Assembly: GCA_965371665.1 (NCBI GenBank)
Contig: CBDUZI010000074.1
Span: 1 to 15,591, forward strand
From: JAUVAV01 sp965371665
Lineage (GTDB): Bacteria > Oederibacteriota > JAAXVQ01 > JAUVAV01
Length of the DNA: 15,591 nucleotides
Direction: 5' to 3'
This document shows, in pieces, positions 7,161 to 14,285 of the stretch. Numbering within the stretch: the first letter of the stretch is position 1; each line of letters starts with the position of its first letter. The position numbers and the translations under genes are program-made. Under the pieces are notes generated by a model that did no database searches, was not told the DNA's origin, and saw only the letters and a list, made by a program, of their open reading frames with translations.

Positions 7161-7688
7161 ATGACGGGATTTTTAAAACAATACTATGAGACGGCTAAGC
7201 AGATAATTACTAAACCGATTGATTTTTACAAGGGAATGCCCATCACGGGGGGATACAAGGATCCATTGATTTTTGCCATTATCACAGCCGTGATTATGGG
7301 GATCGGACTGACTATCGTAACCCTGGGCATCGGGTTTCTGGCGATTATTTTTGCGCCCATTGCCGTAGCCATCAGTTTGTTTCTGGCAGCGCTCTTACTG
7401 CAACTCTGCTCTAAAATCGTGGGCGGCACAGGAACCTATGAAGCTACGTTGCGCGTAGTAGCCTATGCCAATGTTGTAAATGTTATAGGCTGGATTCCTA
7501 TCGTTTCCATACTGGGATCTATTTATGGGCTGGTGTTGACGGTTTTAGGCATGCGTGAGATTCATAAACTTACGACGGCCAAAGCTGTTATCGCGGTTGC
7601 GATTGCCATAGCCATTGTATTCCTGCTCGTGGTATTACTGGCGGTTATTGGCATCGGAATAACCGGATACATACCGCCGATCCGTTAA
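7161..7688 (+). CDS. YIP1-family membrane protein
   Basis: This 175-residue protein is almost wholly hydrophobic after a short cytoplasmic start. Hydrophobic segments lie at about 35-58, 59-85, 97-115, 116-132 and 141-168, giving roughly five membrane spans. The short amphipathic N-terminus (TGFLKQYYETAKQIITKPIDFYKGMP) is typical of bacterial YIP1-domain proteins, which often begin with a region around a Pro-X-X-F/FY motif before the first span. Bacterial members have no established function. AGGGGG (7149-7154) lies six bases upstream of the ATG. It has its own promoter and terminator, so it is likely monocistronic and independent of recO. Confidence 0.75.
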   Translation: MTGFLKQYYETAKQIITKPIDFYKGMPITGGYKDPLIFAIITAVIMGIGLTIVTLGIGFLAIIFAPIAVAISLFLAALLLQLCSKIVGGTGTYEATLRVVAYANVVNVIGWIPIVSILGSIYGLVLTVLGMREIHKLTTAKAVIAVAIAIAIVFLLVVLLAVIGIGITGYIPPIR

Positions 7689-7725
7689 TCCAGGCTCGCG
7701 GTTAAACCCAATCATAATCATAAGG

Positions 7726-7768
7726 AGAACCACGTCTCTTTTTCCGAAGGGGCGTGGTTCTTTCTTTT
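7726..7768 (+). terminator. Intrinsic terminator after the YIP1-family gene
   Basis: AGAACCACG (7726-7734) pairs perfectly with CGTGGTTCT (7753-7761), followed by the T-rich tail TTTCTTTT (7761-7768). It begins 38 bases after the stop. It ends only eight bases before the recO ATG, so recO would need a promoter inside or upstream of this hairpin, or readthrough. Confidence 0.8.
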
Positions 7769-7776
7769 AGGCTGTC

Positions 7777-8526
7777 ATGTCTACCTGCTGCACATCAGGA
7801 TTGGTTCTTAGAACTTACGATTTTTCCGAGGCTGACCGGGTAATAGTGCTGTTTACCCGGGAGCGGGGAAAAGTCCGCGGTATTGCCAAGGGTGTGCGGC
7901 GCAGCCGCAGCCGTCTGGCCGCCTGCCTGGGATGGCTCTCTCTTTCCGAGCTTCAACTGTATGGCAAGGAAACCCGGGAACTTATGCTGGTTACCCAGGG
8001 CCAGTTGGAAAACGCTTTTCCGGGCTTGAAAACGGATTTGACGGCCTTGGGCCAGGCGGCACGGATTTGTGAATTGGTGGATGGACTTACGCCGGAGCGG
8101 CAGCCTTTGCCCGGGATTTTCAACCTGCTTATGGCCGCGCTTGGGCTTCTGGAAACCGGCGTACGACCGTCCCTGGCTGGGACCTGGTTTGAGGTCGGTC
8201 TTTTAAATCAGCTGGGGTATCGGCCTGTTCTGCAAACCTGCCAACTTTGTCAATGTGATTCGAAAACCATGGCCTACCATGTTGAAACCGGGGGAGTGGT
8301 TTGCCGGGCCTGCCGGCCGGCAGGGGGGATTTCCATATCACCGGGAGCCCGGCGCCTGCTGGAACGATTAATCCGGTTTCCGGCGGATAAAGTGCAGCGC
8401 TTGCATTTGCATCATAAACTTCAAGGTGAAATAACGGCTCTGCTTGATGCAGCGGTTCATTATCAACTGGGTCGGAAATTAAAAAGCGATATCTTCCGCC
8501 AAGCGGTTGCAAAACTGGAAGGATAA
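7777..8526 (+). CDS. recO: DNA repair protein RecO
   Basis: RecO is a RecF-pathway mediator that helps load RecA on SSB-coated single-stranded DNA and anneals strands. The 249 residues match the family. An N-terminal OB-fold (about 1-80) contains GLVLRTYDFSEADRVIVLFT and GKVRGIAKGVRR. The helical part follows, and a zinc finger of the Cys4 type has Cys155, Cys158, Cys176 and Cys179. The N-terminus MSTCCTSGLVLRT has the right distance to the conserved GLVLR, so this ATG is likely correct. There is no good ribosome site before it (only AGG at 7769-7771), and a terminator hairpin ends eight bases upstream. It is followed by glyQ, as in many bacteria. Confidence 0.93.
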   Translation: MSTCCTSGLVLRTYDFSEADRVIVLFTRERGKVRGIAKGVRRSRSRLAACLGWLSLSELQLYGKETRELMLVTQGQLENAFPGLKTDLTALGQAARICELVDGLTPERQPLPGIFNLLMAALGLLETGVRPSLAGTWFEVGLLNQLGYRPVLQTCQLCQCDSKTMAYHVETGGVVCRACRPAGGISISPGARRLLERLIRFPADKVQRLHLHHKLQGEITALLDAAVHYQLGRKLKSDIFRQAVAKLEG

Positions 8527-8565
8527 TTTAACCACAGATTCATTCCGCCGCGTTGTAGAGACAGG

Positions 8566-8592
8566 ATATACCCGGGACTGTTCCGGGCATAT
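8566..8592 (+). promoter_or_regulatory. Hairpin in the recO-glyQ gap
   Basis: ATATACCCGG (8566-8575) and CCGGGCATAT (8583-8592) form a 10-bp stem with one A-C mismatch and a 7-base loop. The stem ends five bases before the glyQ ribosome site AGGGAG (8598-8603). There is no T-run, so it is not a standard terminator. It might tune glyQ translation or stabilise processed mRNA. There is no room for a T-box leader in this 84-base gap. Confidence 0.35.
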
Positions 8593-8610
8593 TAATCAGG
8601 GAGTTAAACA

Positions 8611-9480
8611 GTGACATTCCAGGAGATTATTCAAAAGCTCGAAAATTTCTGGTCCGCGAAAGGGTGCTTGATCGTTCAGCCCTATGACCTGGAAAAAGGG
8701 GCGTCCACCTTTAATCCCGCCACTTTTCTGCGGGTGTTGGGACCGGAACCATGGGCTTCGGCCAATGTTGAACCCTGCCGCCGGCCCAAGGATGGGCGCT
8801 ACGGCGAGAACCCCAACCGGGGACAGCACTACTACCAGTTCCAGGTTATTATCAAGCCGTCTCCGGCGGATATCCAGGAAGGTTATCGCGCCAGCTTAAA
8901 GGAGATCGGCTTAAACCTGGATGCGCACGATATACGCTTTACCGAAGATGATTGGGAATCGCCAACCCTGGGAGCCGGCGGGTTGGGATGGCAGGTGTGG
9001 CTGGATGGGCTGGAGATTACCCAGTTCACCTATTTTCAGCAGATGGGTTCAATCGATTTAAACCCGGTCAGCGTGGAAATCACCTACGGACTGGAACGAA
9101 TTGCCATGTTTCTGCAAAAAGTGGAGTCGATTTTCGAGATTGAATGGGGAAACGACATTAGCTATGGCGAGCTTTTTCGTGCCAATGAGATACAGTGGTC
9201 GCGGTTTAATTTTGAGGTCTCGAATCCCGAGGCGCTCCTGGAAGCTTTCCGGGTTTGCGAGCATGAGACCAGGCGTTTAATCGAGTTGAATTTGGTTATG
9301 CCGGCTTATGACCAACTGGTCAAGAGTTCACACCTATTTAATTTACTGGAGGCCCGGGGTTCTATCTCGGTTACCGAGCGCGTGGGATATATTACGCGCC
9401 TGCGTAACCTGGCCCGGCTCTGCGCGCAAGGGTATATCAAGCACCGGGAAGAGTTGGGATTTCCCTTGAGGGTTATATGA
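8611..9480 (+). CDS. glyQ: Glycyl-tRNA synthetase alpha subunit
   Basis: This is the catalytic class II subunit of the heterotetrameric (alpha2beta2) bacterial GlyRS, which charges tRNA-Gly in the cytoplasm. The 289 residues are close to the roughly 300 typical of the family. Recognisable segments are FLRVLGPEPW at 39-48, the motif 2 region EPCRRPKDGRYGENPNR at 54-70, GWQVWLDGLEITQFTYFQQ at 126-144 and motif 3 VEITYGLERIAMFLQ at 155-169. The start codon is GTG, fixed by AGGGAG at 8598-8603 and by the conserved beginning TFQEIIQKLENFW. glyS starts one base after the stop, so the two subunits are translationally coupled. All expected motifs are intact. Confidence 0.97.
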   Translation: MTFQEIIQKLENFWSAKGCLIVQPYDLEKGASTFNPATFLRVLGPEPWASANVEPCRRPKDGRYGENPNRGQHYYQFQVIIKPSPADIQEGYRASLKEIGLNLDAHDIRFTEDDWESPTLGAGGLGWQVWLDGLEITQFTYFQQMGSIDLNPVSVEITYGLERIAMFLQKVESIFEIEWGNDISYGELFRANEIQWSRFNFEVSNPEALLEAFRVCEHETRRLIELNLVMPAYDQLVKSSHLFNLLEARGSISVTERVGYITRLRNLARLCAQGYIKHREELGFPLRVI

Positions 9481-9481
9481 C

Positions 9482-11599
9482 ATGAATAGTGTTAAACAGA
9501 AAGACCCGTTAAAAAAAGATGCGTTTCTGGAAATCGGCTGCGAGGAGCTGCCGACGGATTATATGCTTGCAAATGAACAATCACGTTTAGCTTTCAATAC
9601 GGAACGTGTGTTCCGTGCGCGAAACCTGGACTTTGACAAAGTTAAGGTTCATGCGACTCCCCGAAGAATAGTTTTTTATATCAAAGGGCTGGCGCAGTGC
9701 CAGACCTCGTTTACCCGGGAACTGGAAGGACCAAAGAAAAGCATTGCCTATCTTCCGGATGGCACACTCTCCCCGGCCGGTCAGGGGTTCCTGCGTAAGG
9801 CGGGAGTCAAGCCCGAAGAGATGAGCATAAAAGATGACCGGCTTTTTGTCCGAGTGGAGACAAAAGGCCAGCCGACCCGGGTTTTACTGCCGGAAATATT
9901 TTCCGAGCTGCTCAGGAATGGATTTGATTTTCCCAAGACCATGCGCTGGGAATCTTCGGGCGCCAGGTTCGCGCGGCCAATACGCTGGATTATAACTCTA
10001 TTTGGCACAGAGGTTATCCCCTTCCATTTCGCGGATGTGGAAGCCGGCCGTATTACCCGGCTGCATCCCCTGCATCGTCCGCAACCGGCCGAGGTGCGAA
10101 GTGCCTCGGAGCATGAAAACATACTTCGGCAGGGCAGAGTGATTTGTTCAACCGAAGAACGCCGCGTTGCCATACAAAAAGCCTTGGAGGAAGAAGCCCG
10201 GAGACTGGGCGGATGTCTGGTAAAGGATGAAGGTTTATTGGAAACAGTGACAATGATGGCCGAGTTTCCGGGCGTACTCTCGGGTAATATTTCCAAGAAT
10301 TTTCTTAATTTGCCTCGGGAAATAATTATTACTACGCTGCGGGAACACCAGCGTTATTTTGCAGTTGAGGATGAATCCGGCCGGCTCTTGCCGTTTTTTA
10401 TGGCAGTGCATGACAATCCTTTGGCAGATCCGGCTGGCATGCGTCCGGGATTCGAACGGGTACTGGAGGCTCGCCTGAAAGACGCTGAATTTTTCTATAA
10501 CCAGGATGTGAAAAATCCCTTGGAACAAAAAGTTCCGGACCTGGAACGGGTACTCTGGATAAAAGGGCTGGGAAGCCTGCGGGATAAAACCCAACGCCTG
10601 GAAAATTTATGCGTCCGGCTGGCTGAAAAGCTGGAACCCGGACAGGAACAGAACGTCCGGCAGGCCGCGCATCTTTCCAAGGTGGATCTTATATCCCTGA
10701 TGGTGCAGGAAAAGGAGTTCAGCTCACTCCAGGGAATTATGGGGACCTGTTATGCCTTGGCCCAGGGTGTTCCGGAAGCGGCGGCCCGGGCCATTTGTGA
10801 ACAATATTTACCCAGATGGTCAGAGGATGATTTGCCAGCCACGCCGGTGGGGCGTATCCTGGCTCTGGCGGATAAATTGGATCATATGGCAGGCTGCTGG
10901 GGCGCGGGTTTTATCCCGACGGGAACCAAAGACCCTTATGCGCTTCGTCGCGCGGCCCAGGGAATTATTGCCATAACCCTGGATGCCGGGTATAAGTACT
11001 CCTTGAATGAGGTCCTGAATTGGAGTGTGCAGGGTTTTGAGAGCTTTAACGAAAAAGCTGAGGAGATTAAGACCGGAGTAAAAACCTATATCCAGGGACG
11101 CATGGAAAGTGAACTGGGCCGGAGAAATATTAAGCCTGATCTTATCCAGGCCCTGCTGAGTGTCTGGTGGGATGACATAACCGCGCTGGCGCAAAAGGCG
11201 GAAACCCTGCATGCTTTAAGAAGCGAACCCGGATTCACGGAGAAAATTATTACTTTTTCCCGGGTCGTCAATATTCTGTCCAAGGATACGCCCCGGGATA
11301 TTTCCCCGGACCAGGAAGAGATAAAAATTAAGGCCGAGCTTTTCAGCCATGAAACGGAAAATAAATTGCATGCCGCCTGTCAAAAAGCGGGAAAAGAGAT
11401 CGCGGATTTATCACAGGCCGGGAATTTCAGAGCATGCTTTGAATGCTTAGCTGAAATGAAGCCGCTAATTGACCGCTTCTTTGATGATGTCCTGGTCATG
11501 GATAAAAACGAGGACCTTCGCCGCAACCGCCTGAATTTATTGACCAAGCTCGCGCGCCAAATCTGGATCCTGGCTGATTTTTCCCGGCTGGCCCTATAA
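9482..11599 (+). CDS. glyS: Glycyl-tRNA synthetase beta subunit
   Basis: This is the tRNA-binding beta subunit of heterotetrameric GlyRS, required with GlyQ for aminoacylation. The 705 residues fit the family. The N-terminal region contains FLEIGCEELPTDYM (15-28) and HATPRRIVFYI (57-67). An HD-like domain in the middle contains EFSSLQGIMGTCYA (near 410), ILALADKLDHMAGC and IPTGTKDPYALRRAA (about 480-494). The C-terminal anticodon-binding domain covers about 600-705. At the usual MV-GEF-x-x-LQG segment this protein reads MVQEKEFSSLQG, two residues longer than I remember for the family. GAGGG (9468-9472) inside the end of glyQ is the ribosome site. The gene ends in a 6-base tail-to-tail overlap with the convergent oxidase-like gene. 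Confidence 0.96.
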   Translation: MNSVKQKDPLKKDAFLEIGCEELPTDYMLANEQSRLAFNTERVFRARNLDFDKVKVHATPRRIVFYIKGLAQCQTSFTRELEGPKKSIAYLPDGTLSPAGQGFLRKAGVKPEEMSIKDDRLFVRVETKGQPTRVLLPEIFSELLRNGFDFPKTMRWESSGARFARPIRWIITLFGTEVIPFHFADVEAGRITRLHPLHRPQPAEVRSASEHENILRQGRVICSTEERRVAIQKALEEEARRLGGCLVKDEGLLETVTMMAEFPGVLSGNISKNFLNLPREIIITTLREHQRYFAVEDESGRLLPFFMAVHDNPLADPAGMRPGFERVLEARLKDAEFFYNQDVKNPLEQKVPDLERVLWIKGLGSLRDKTQRLENLCVRLAEKLEPGQEQNVRQAAHLSKVDLISLMVQEKEFSSLQGIMGTCYALAQGVPEAAARAICEQYLPRWSEDDLPATPVGRILALADKLDHMAGCWGAGFIPTGTKDPYALRRAAQGIIAITLDAGYKYSLNEVLNWSVQGFESFNEKAEEIKTGVKTYIQGRMESELGRRNIKPDLIQALLSVWWDDITALAQKAETLHALRSEPGFTEKIITFSRVVNILSKDTPRDISPDQEEIKIKAELFSHETENKLHAACQKAGKEIADLSQAGNFRACFECLAEMKPLIDRFFDDVLVMDKNEDLRRNRLNLLTKLARQIWILADFSRLAL

Positions 11600-11896
11600 T
11601 TCGATATATTCCTTAGGCGCGAAATTTGTTTCCATGGTCCAAATCGTTGCCTGGCCCCGTGTCATGAGGAATACGGCCAGCATTTCATAGCCGGCTTGTT
11701 CCACCCAGGGTTTTAAAAAATCCCTTTGACTTACAATCTCTTCTTTTAATTTTTGATCTTCCACCAATTCAAGGCGTCCGTTTACTCGAACCTGAATATT
11801 CGACTGGGAATTATAAAAACAGAATTCTGCTTCAGGATGGTTAATTAACTGTTTAAACAGGTCCTTCGTTCTTCCGGTGGGTGAATTGTAACTCAT
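11594..11896 (-). CDS. Pyridoxamine 5'-phosphate oxidase-like protein, 5'-truncated
   Basis: This 100-residue product resembles the second half of small flavin-binding, pyridoxamine-5'-phosphate-oxidase-like proteins. It has TGRTKDLFKQLINHPEAEFC near the start, QVRVNGRLELVED in the middle and an end of the type ATIWTMETNFAPKEYIEL. Full members are usually about 130-150 residues, with an N-terminal beta-strand region ending just before the K-DLFKQL helix. That region is missing here. Upstream in the same frame there is a TGA five codons before the ATG, and no strong ribosome site. The probable cause is loss of the 5' end at a rearrangement that left the 20-base repeat at 11920. It is convergent with glyS, overlapping by six bases. 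It may be a pseudogene; the chemistry of the intact family is often unknown. Confidence 0.6.
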   Translation of the reverse strand: MSYNSPTGRTKDLFKQLINHPEAEFCFYNSQSNIQVRVNGRLELVEDQKLKEEIVSQRDFLKPWVEQAGYEMLAVFLMTRGQATIWTMETNFAPKEYIEL

Positions 11897-11919
11897 ACTG
11901 CGACAACCTCAACCCAAAT

Positions 11920-11939
11920 CAAGTTCAGGGGATACTATA
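11920..11939. repeat. 20-base direct repeat, left copy
   Basis: CAAGTTCAGGGGATACTATA occurs here and again, identically and in the same orientation, at 14245-14264. The left copy continues as CAAAATT. The whole resembles, from memory, the dispersed AAGTTCAGGGGACACCATAC-type ends that accompany REP-associated (Y1) transposase elements. It sits 24 bases outside the start of the truncated oxidase-like gene and opens the segment containing recQ. Confidence 0.7.
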
Positions 11940-12094
11940 CAAAATTGCTGGAATTTAGTAAAATGTTCCTGGAATTTCACGGGAAAACTCTATTCTCAGG
12001 TGGTACTGAAAAAGGGGTAAGCTCCTCCCGACAAACCTTTTTAGCCGTCGTGATTTCTGGGATTGGTTGAACAACCCGTACAAGTCGTTGGCTC

Positions 12095-12136
12095 AGCCGA
12101 ACTTGGGGCTCAAGCAAGCCCGGTTCCAGTTCGGCT
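12095..12136. repeat. Nested hairpin in the recQ upstream region
   Basis: AGCCGAACT (12095-12103) pairs perfectly with AGTTCGGCT (12128-12136). Inside it, GGGCT (12106-12110) pairs with AGCCC (12117-12121) around the loop CAAGCA. The outer pairing extends by a bulged TGG/CC. No T-tract follows. It looks like a structured repeat or RNA element rather than a terminator. Confidence 0.5.
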
Positions 12137-12214
12137 AATTTGGACAGCTATGGGTCAAACTGTCAGGTAAATACCATCACAACACAGCATATGATTTGTC
12201 ATTTCAGGGCCACT

Positions 12215-12246
12215 ATGCAAGTCGACCCCTACGGAGTCGACTGCAT
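12215..12246. repeat. Near-perfect 32-base palindrome just before recQ
   Basis: ATGCA-A-GTCGAC (12215-12226) pairs with GTCGACTGCAT (12236-12246), with one bulged A. Inside, CC (12228-12229) pairs with GG (12233-12234) around TAC. It ends 17 bases before the recQ ATG. It could be a repeat-element end, or an operator or RNA hairpin affecting recQ. Confidence 0.5.
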
Positions 12247-12263
12247 AAAGAAAGAGAAGCATA

Positions 12264-14084
12264 ATGAATCCTCAAGCAGTGTTAAAAAATACCTTCGGTT
12301 ACCATGAATTCCGGCCTGGCCAGGAGAAAATAATTCAGGCTGTGCTTTCCGGCCGGGATTGTCTCTGCATCATGCCCACCGGAGCGGGCAAGTCCCTGAC
12401 TTTTCAGATACCAGCGAGGATCCTAAAAGGCACGGTTTTAGTTATTTCGCCGTTGATTTCCCTAATGAAAGATCAAGTGGATGCCCTGCTGGAACTCGGC
12501 TTTAAAGCCACGCTGATCAATTCCTCGGTGGCTTTAAAGGAGCGTCGTCAACGCCTTAACGATTTCCAGGAAGGGAAGTACGAGCTGGTCTATTTGGCGC
12601 CCGAGGCGTTGGAGGGGTTTTTGCGCGATTTCCTGCAAACCTGCCCAATCAGCATGGTGGTCGTGGACGAAGCGCATTGCATAAGCCAATGGGGGCATGA
12701 TTTCCGGCCGGCCTACAGGAAATTGCAAGGTTTAAAAACTCAGTTAGACAATATCCCAGTGCTGGCTTTGACCGCCACGGCCACCAAGCAAGTCGCAGAG
12801 GATATTGTCCACCAATTGGGAATGGTAAAACCCGAGGTCCACAAGGGTTCCTTTTTCCGTTCCAATTTGATGCTGACCTTCCAGAAAAAGGGAGAAGGCG
12901 TGAACATCCGTCAAACCGTGTTGAAGGTCATACGCCGAAATCCATCGCAGAGCGGGATTATTTATTGCTGGAGCAAGAAAAACGTCGATGGTCTGGTCAA
13001 CTTTTTGCAAGCTCACGGGGTTTCCGCACTGCCATATCATGCTGGCTTGCCGGAGGCAAAGAGAAGTCGCAATCAGGAAGCTTTTATTCGGGACCAAGCC
13101 GATGTCGTTGTTGCAACCGTGGCTTTCGGCATGGGTATTAACAAATCCAATGTCCGTTTTATCATTCATTGCGATATGCCTCGTACTATTGAAAACTATT
13201 ATCAGGAAATCGGCCGTGCCGGCCGCGACAGCCTACTAAGTCATTGTCTGCTGTTTTACTCCTGGGTGGACGTGAAAAATTATGAACATTTTTTAAAGGG
13301 AATATCAGACCCGCAATTGGCGCAGTCCACCCATCAAAAAACCGTAAATCTTTTCCGATTGGCGGATAGCCGGCAATGTCGGCATAAAGCCGTGCTGGCA
13401 CACTTTGATGAAAATATCGGGGATTGCAAAACGTCCTGCGACGTGTGCCACGGCCGCAGTTTGAAAGCGCTTATGCCGGAGTCTGAGTCAGTCATTACAA
13501 AAGCCATCAAACCACCGCTTCTAGTACCTTCCGCTAGACAAGTTGATTTGAATGATACCTTGTTTGCTCAACTTAAAAAAATCCGGAGAAGGTTGGCGGA
13601 CGATCAAAATGTTCCTGGGTATATCGTGTTTAGCGACGCCACGCTTTTGGAAATAGCGTCCCAGCGTCCCGGCAATGAACAGGAATTATTGAATGTTTCG
13701 GGGGTGGGCAGAGTTAAGCTGGCGAAGTACGGCCAGATTTTTTTAAAGGCCCTAAGAGAATTTCAAGCGGCTGATTCCAATGGCCCGGCCCAGGCAAAAA
13801 ACGGAGATGAAAAACACTATGCTGATTCGCGGATCAATTTGATCCATGAGAAATATCAATCGTTCCCCTTGAAAAAGGCAACCGCTTCTTATAGCCACGA
13901 AGCGGTTTTAGAAGCCAGAAAAGAGTACCGCCGGGCCTATGAATCCTGGGCGGAAGAGGAGGACGAGGAGTTGAAGTATGTTTGCTCAAAGATTAAGGAT
14001 ATAGGAAATATTTGCCGCATTTTTAAAAGAAACCCAGGGTCCATTCAATCGCGATTGAAAAAGATTTTGACCGCTTCTCTTTAA
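12264..14084 (+). CDS. recQ: RecQ-family ATP-dependent DNA helicase
   Basis: This is a 3'-5' DNA helicase of the RecQ family, acting in recombination and fork repair. Its 606 residues carry FGYHEFRPGQ (11-20), Walker A PTGAGKS (38-44), DEAH (135-138) with the aromatic-rich loop CISQWGHDFRP (139-149), TATAT (170-174) and motif VI YQEIGRAGRD (313-322). A zinc-binding subdomain has Cys372, Cys388, Cys392 and Cys395. From there only about 30 residues lead to an HRDC domain (about 427-503), so the RQC winged-helix domain found in E. coli RecQ appears absent. A C-terminal extension (about 545-602) has AYESWAEEEDEEL and FKRNPGSIQSRLKK, like the SANT/homeodomain-like tails of some bacterial helicases. 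It is bracketed by 20-base direct repeats and is not part of an operon. Confidence 0.93.
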   Translation: MNPQAVLKNTFGYHEFRPGQEKIIQAVLSGRDCLCIMPTGAGKSLTFQIPARILKGTVLVISPLISLMKDQVDALLELGFKATLINSSVALKERRQRLNDFQEGKYELVYLAPEALEGFLRDFLQTCPISMVVVDEAHCISQWGHDFRPAYRKLQGLKTQLDNIPVLALTATATKQVAEDIVHQLGMVKPEVHKGSFFRSNLMLTFQKKGEGVNIRQTVLKVIRRNPSQSGIIYCWSKKNVDGLVNFLQAHGVSALPYHAGLPEAKRSRNQEAFIRDQADVVVATVAFGMGINKSNVRFIIHCDMPRTIENYYQEIGRAGRDSLLSHCLLFYSWVDVKNYEHFLKGISDPQLAQSTHQKTVNLFRLADSRQCRHKAVLAHFDENIGDCKTSCDVCHGRSLKALMPESESVITKAIKPPLLVPSARQVDLNDTLFAQLKKIRRRLADDQNVPGYIVFSDATLLEIASQRPGNEQELLNVSGVGRVKLAKYGQIFLKALREFQAADSNGPAQAKNGDEKHYADSRINLIHEKYQSFPLKKATASYSHEAVLEARKEYRRAYESWAEEEDEELKYVCSKIKDIGNICRIFKRNPGSIQSRLKKILTASL

Positions 14085-14086
14085 AT

Positions 14087-14108
14087 TGATTTTTTGTATT
14101 AAAAATCA
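14087..14108 (+). terminator. Weak AT-rich hairpin after recQ
   Basis: TGATTTTT (14087-14094) and AAAAATCA (14101-14108) form a perfect 8-bp stem with loop TGTATT, starting two bases after the recQ stop. There is no GC-rich base and no T-run after it, so termination efficiency is doubtful. Confidence 0.35.
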
Positions 14109-14138
14109 GGAGTGTGGATTTGTAGGAGGCATTGTAGC

Positions 14139-14158
14139 GGCGACCCTGTGTGGTCGCC
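14139..14158. repeat. REP-like GGCGACC hairpin
   Basis: GGCGACC (14139-14145) and GGTCGCC (14152-14158) form a perfect stem with loop CTGTGT. Imperfect outer arms, TAGGAGG (14122-14128) and CCTCTA (14164-14169), can extend it. Hairpins of the GTAG-x-GGCGACC/GGTCGCCC type are, from memory, very common dispersed repeats in many bacterial genomes. No coding sequence is seen between recQ and the IS element apart from this. Confidence 0.5.
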
Positions 14159-14244
14159 CGGTGACCTCTAATGATAAAAATACAGTGAGGAGCATAGAAG
14201 GAAATTGTTAATAGTCAAGATGCGCCCCGGCATGCAAGTTAGGG

Positions 14245-14264
14245 CAAGTTCAGGGGATACTATA
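14245..14264. repeat. 20-base direct repeat, right copy
   Basis: This is identical to 11920-11939 (CAAGTTCAGGGGATACTATA). Similarity between the two copies stops exactly at the last base, where the probable IS4-family end begins. That suggests the insertion sequence cut into a longer repeat, or that the match ends there by chance. Confidence 0.7.
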
Positions 14265-14285
14265 GAATGGCACTAACTTAAGCCT

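Larger units (their letters stand above)
11940..12263. other. Gene-free 324-base stretch before recQ, possible coding or repeat remnant
   Basis: No intact gene is visible. The sequence contains CTGGAATTT twice (11948 and 11969). It also has a + strand frame open from about 12010 to 12260 with a single TAA at 12136-12138, whose first part reads FSRRDFWDWLNNPYKSLAQP. The opposite strand is also open across part of it, so the coding strand is ambiguous. Two strong hairpins lie inside (12095-12136 and 12215-12246), which fits a decayed mobile or repeat element better than a simple promoter region. The recQ ribosome site is weak (AAAGAGAAG at 12252-12260). No clear promoter stands out. Confidence 0.35.

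Noticed and set aside
8527..8610. T-box riboswitch before glyQ
   Set aside because: The gap is only 84 bases, with no T-box sequence or terminator/antiterminator pair.
12264..14084. recQ as part of an antiphage defence cluster
   Set aside because: There is no second defence gene beside it. Its neighbours are a truncated oxidase-like gene and IS remnants, and all its helicase motifs are those of a repair enzyme.
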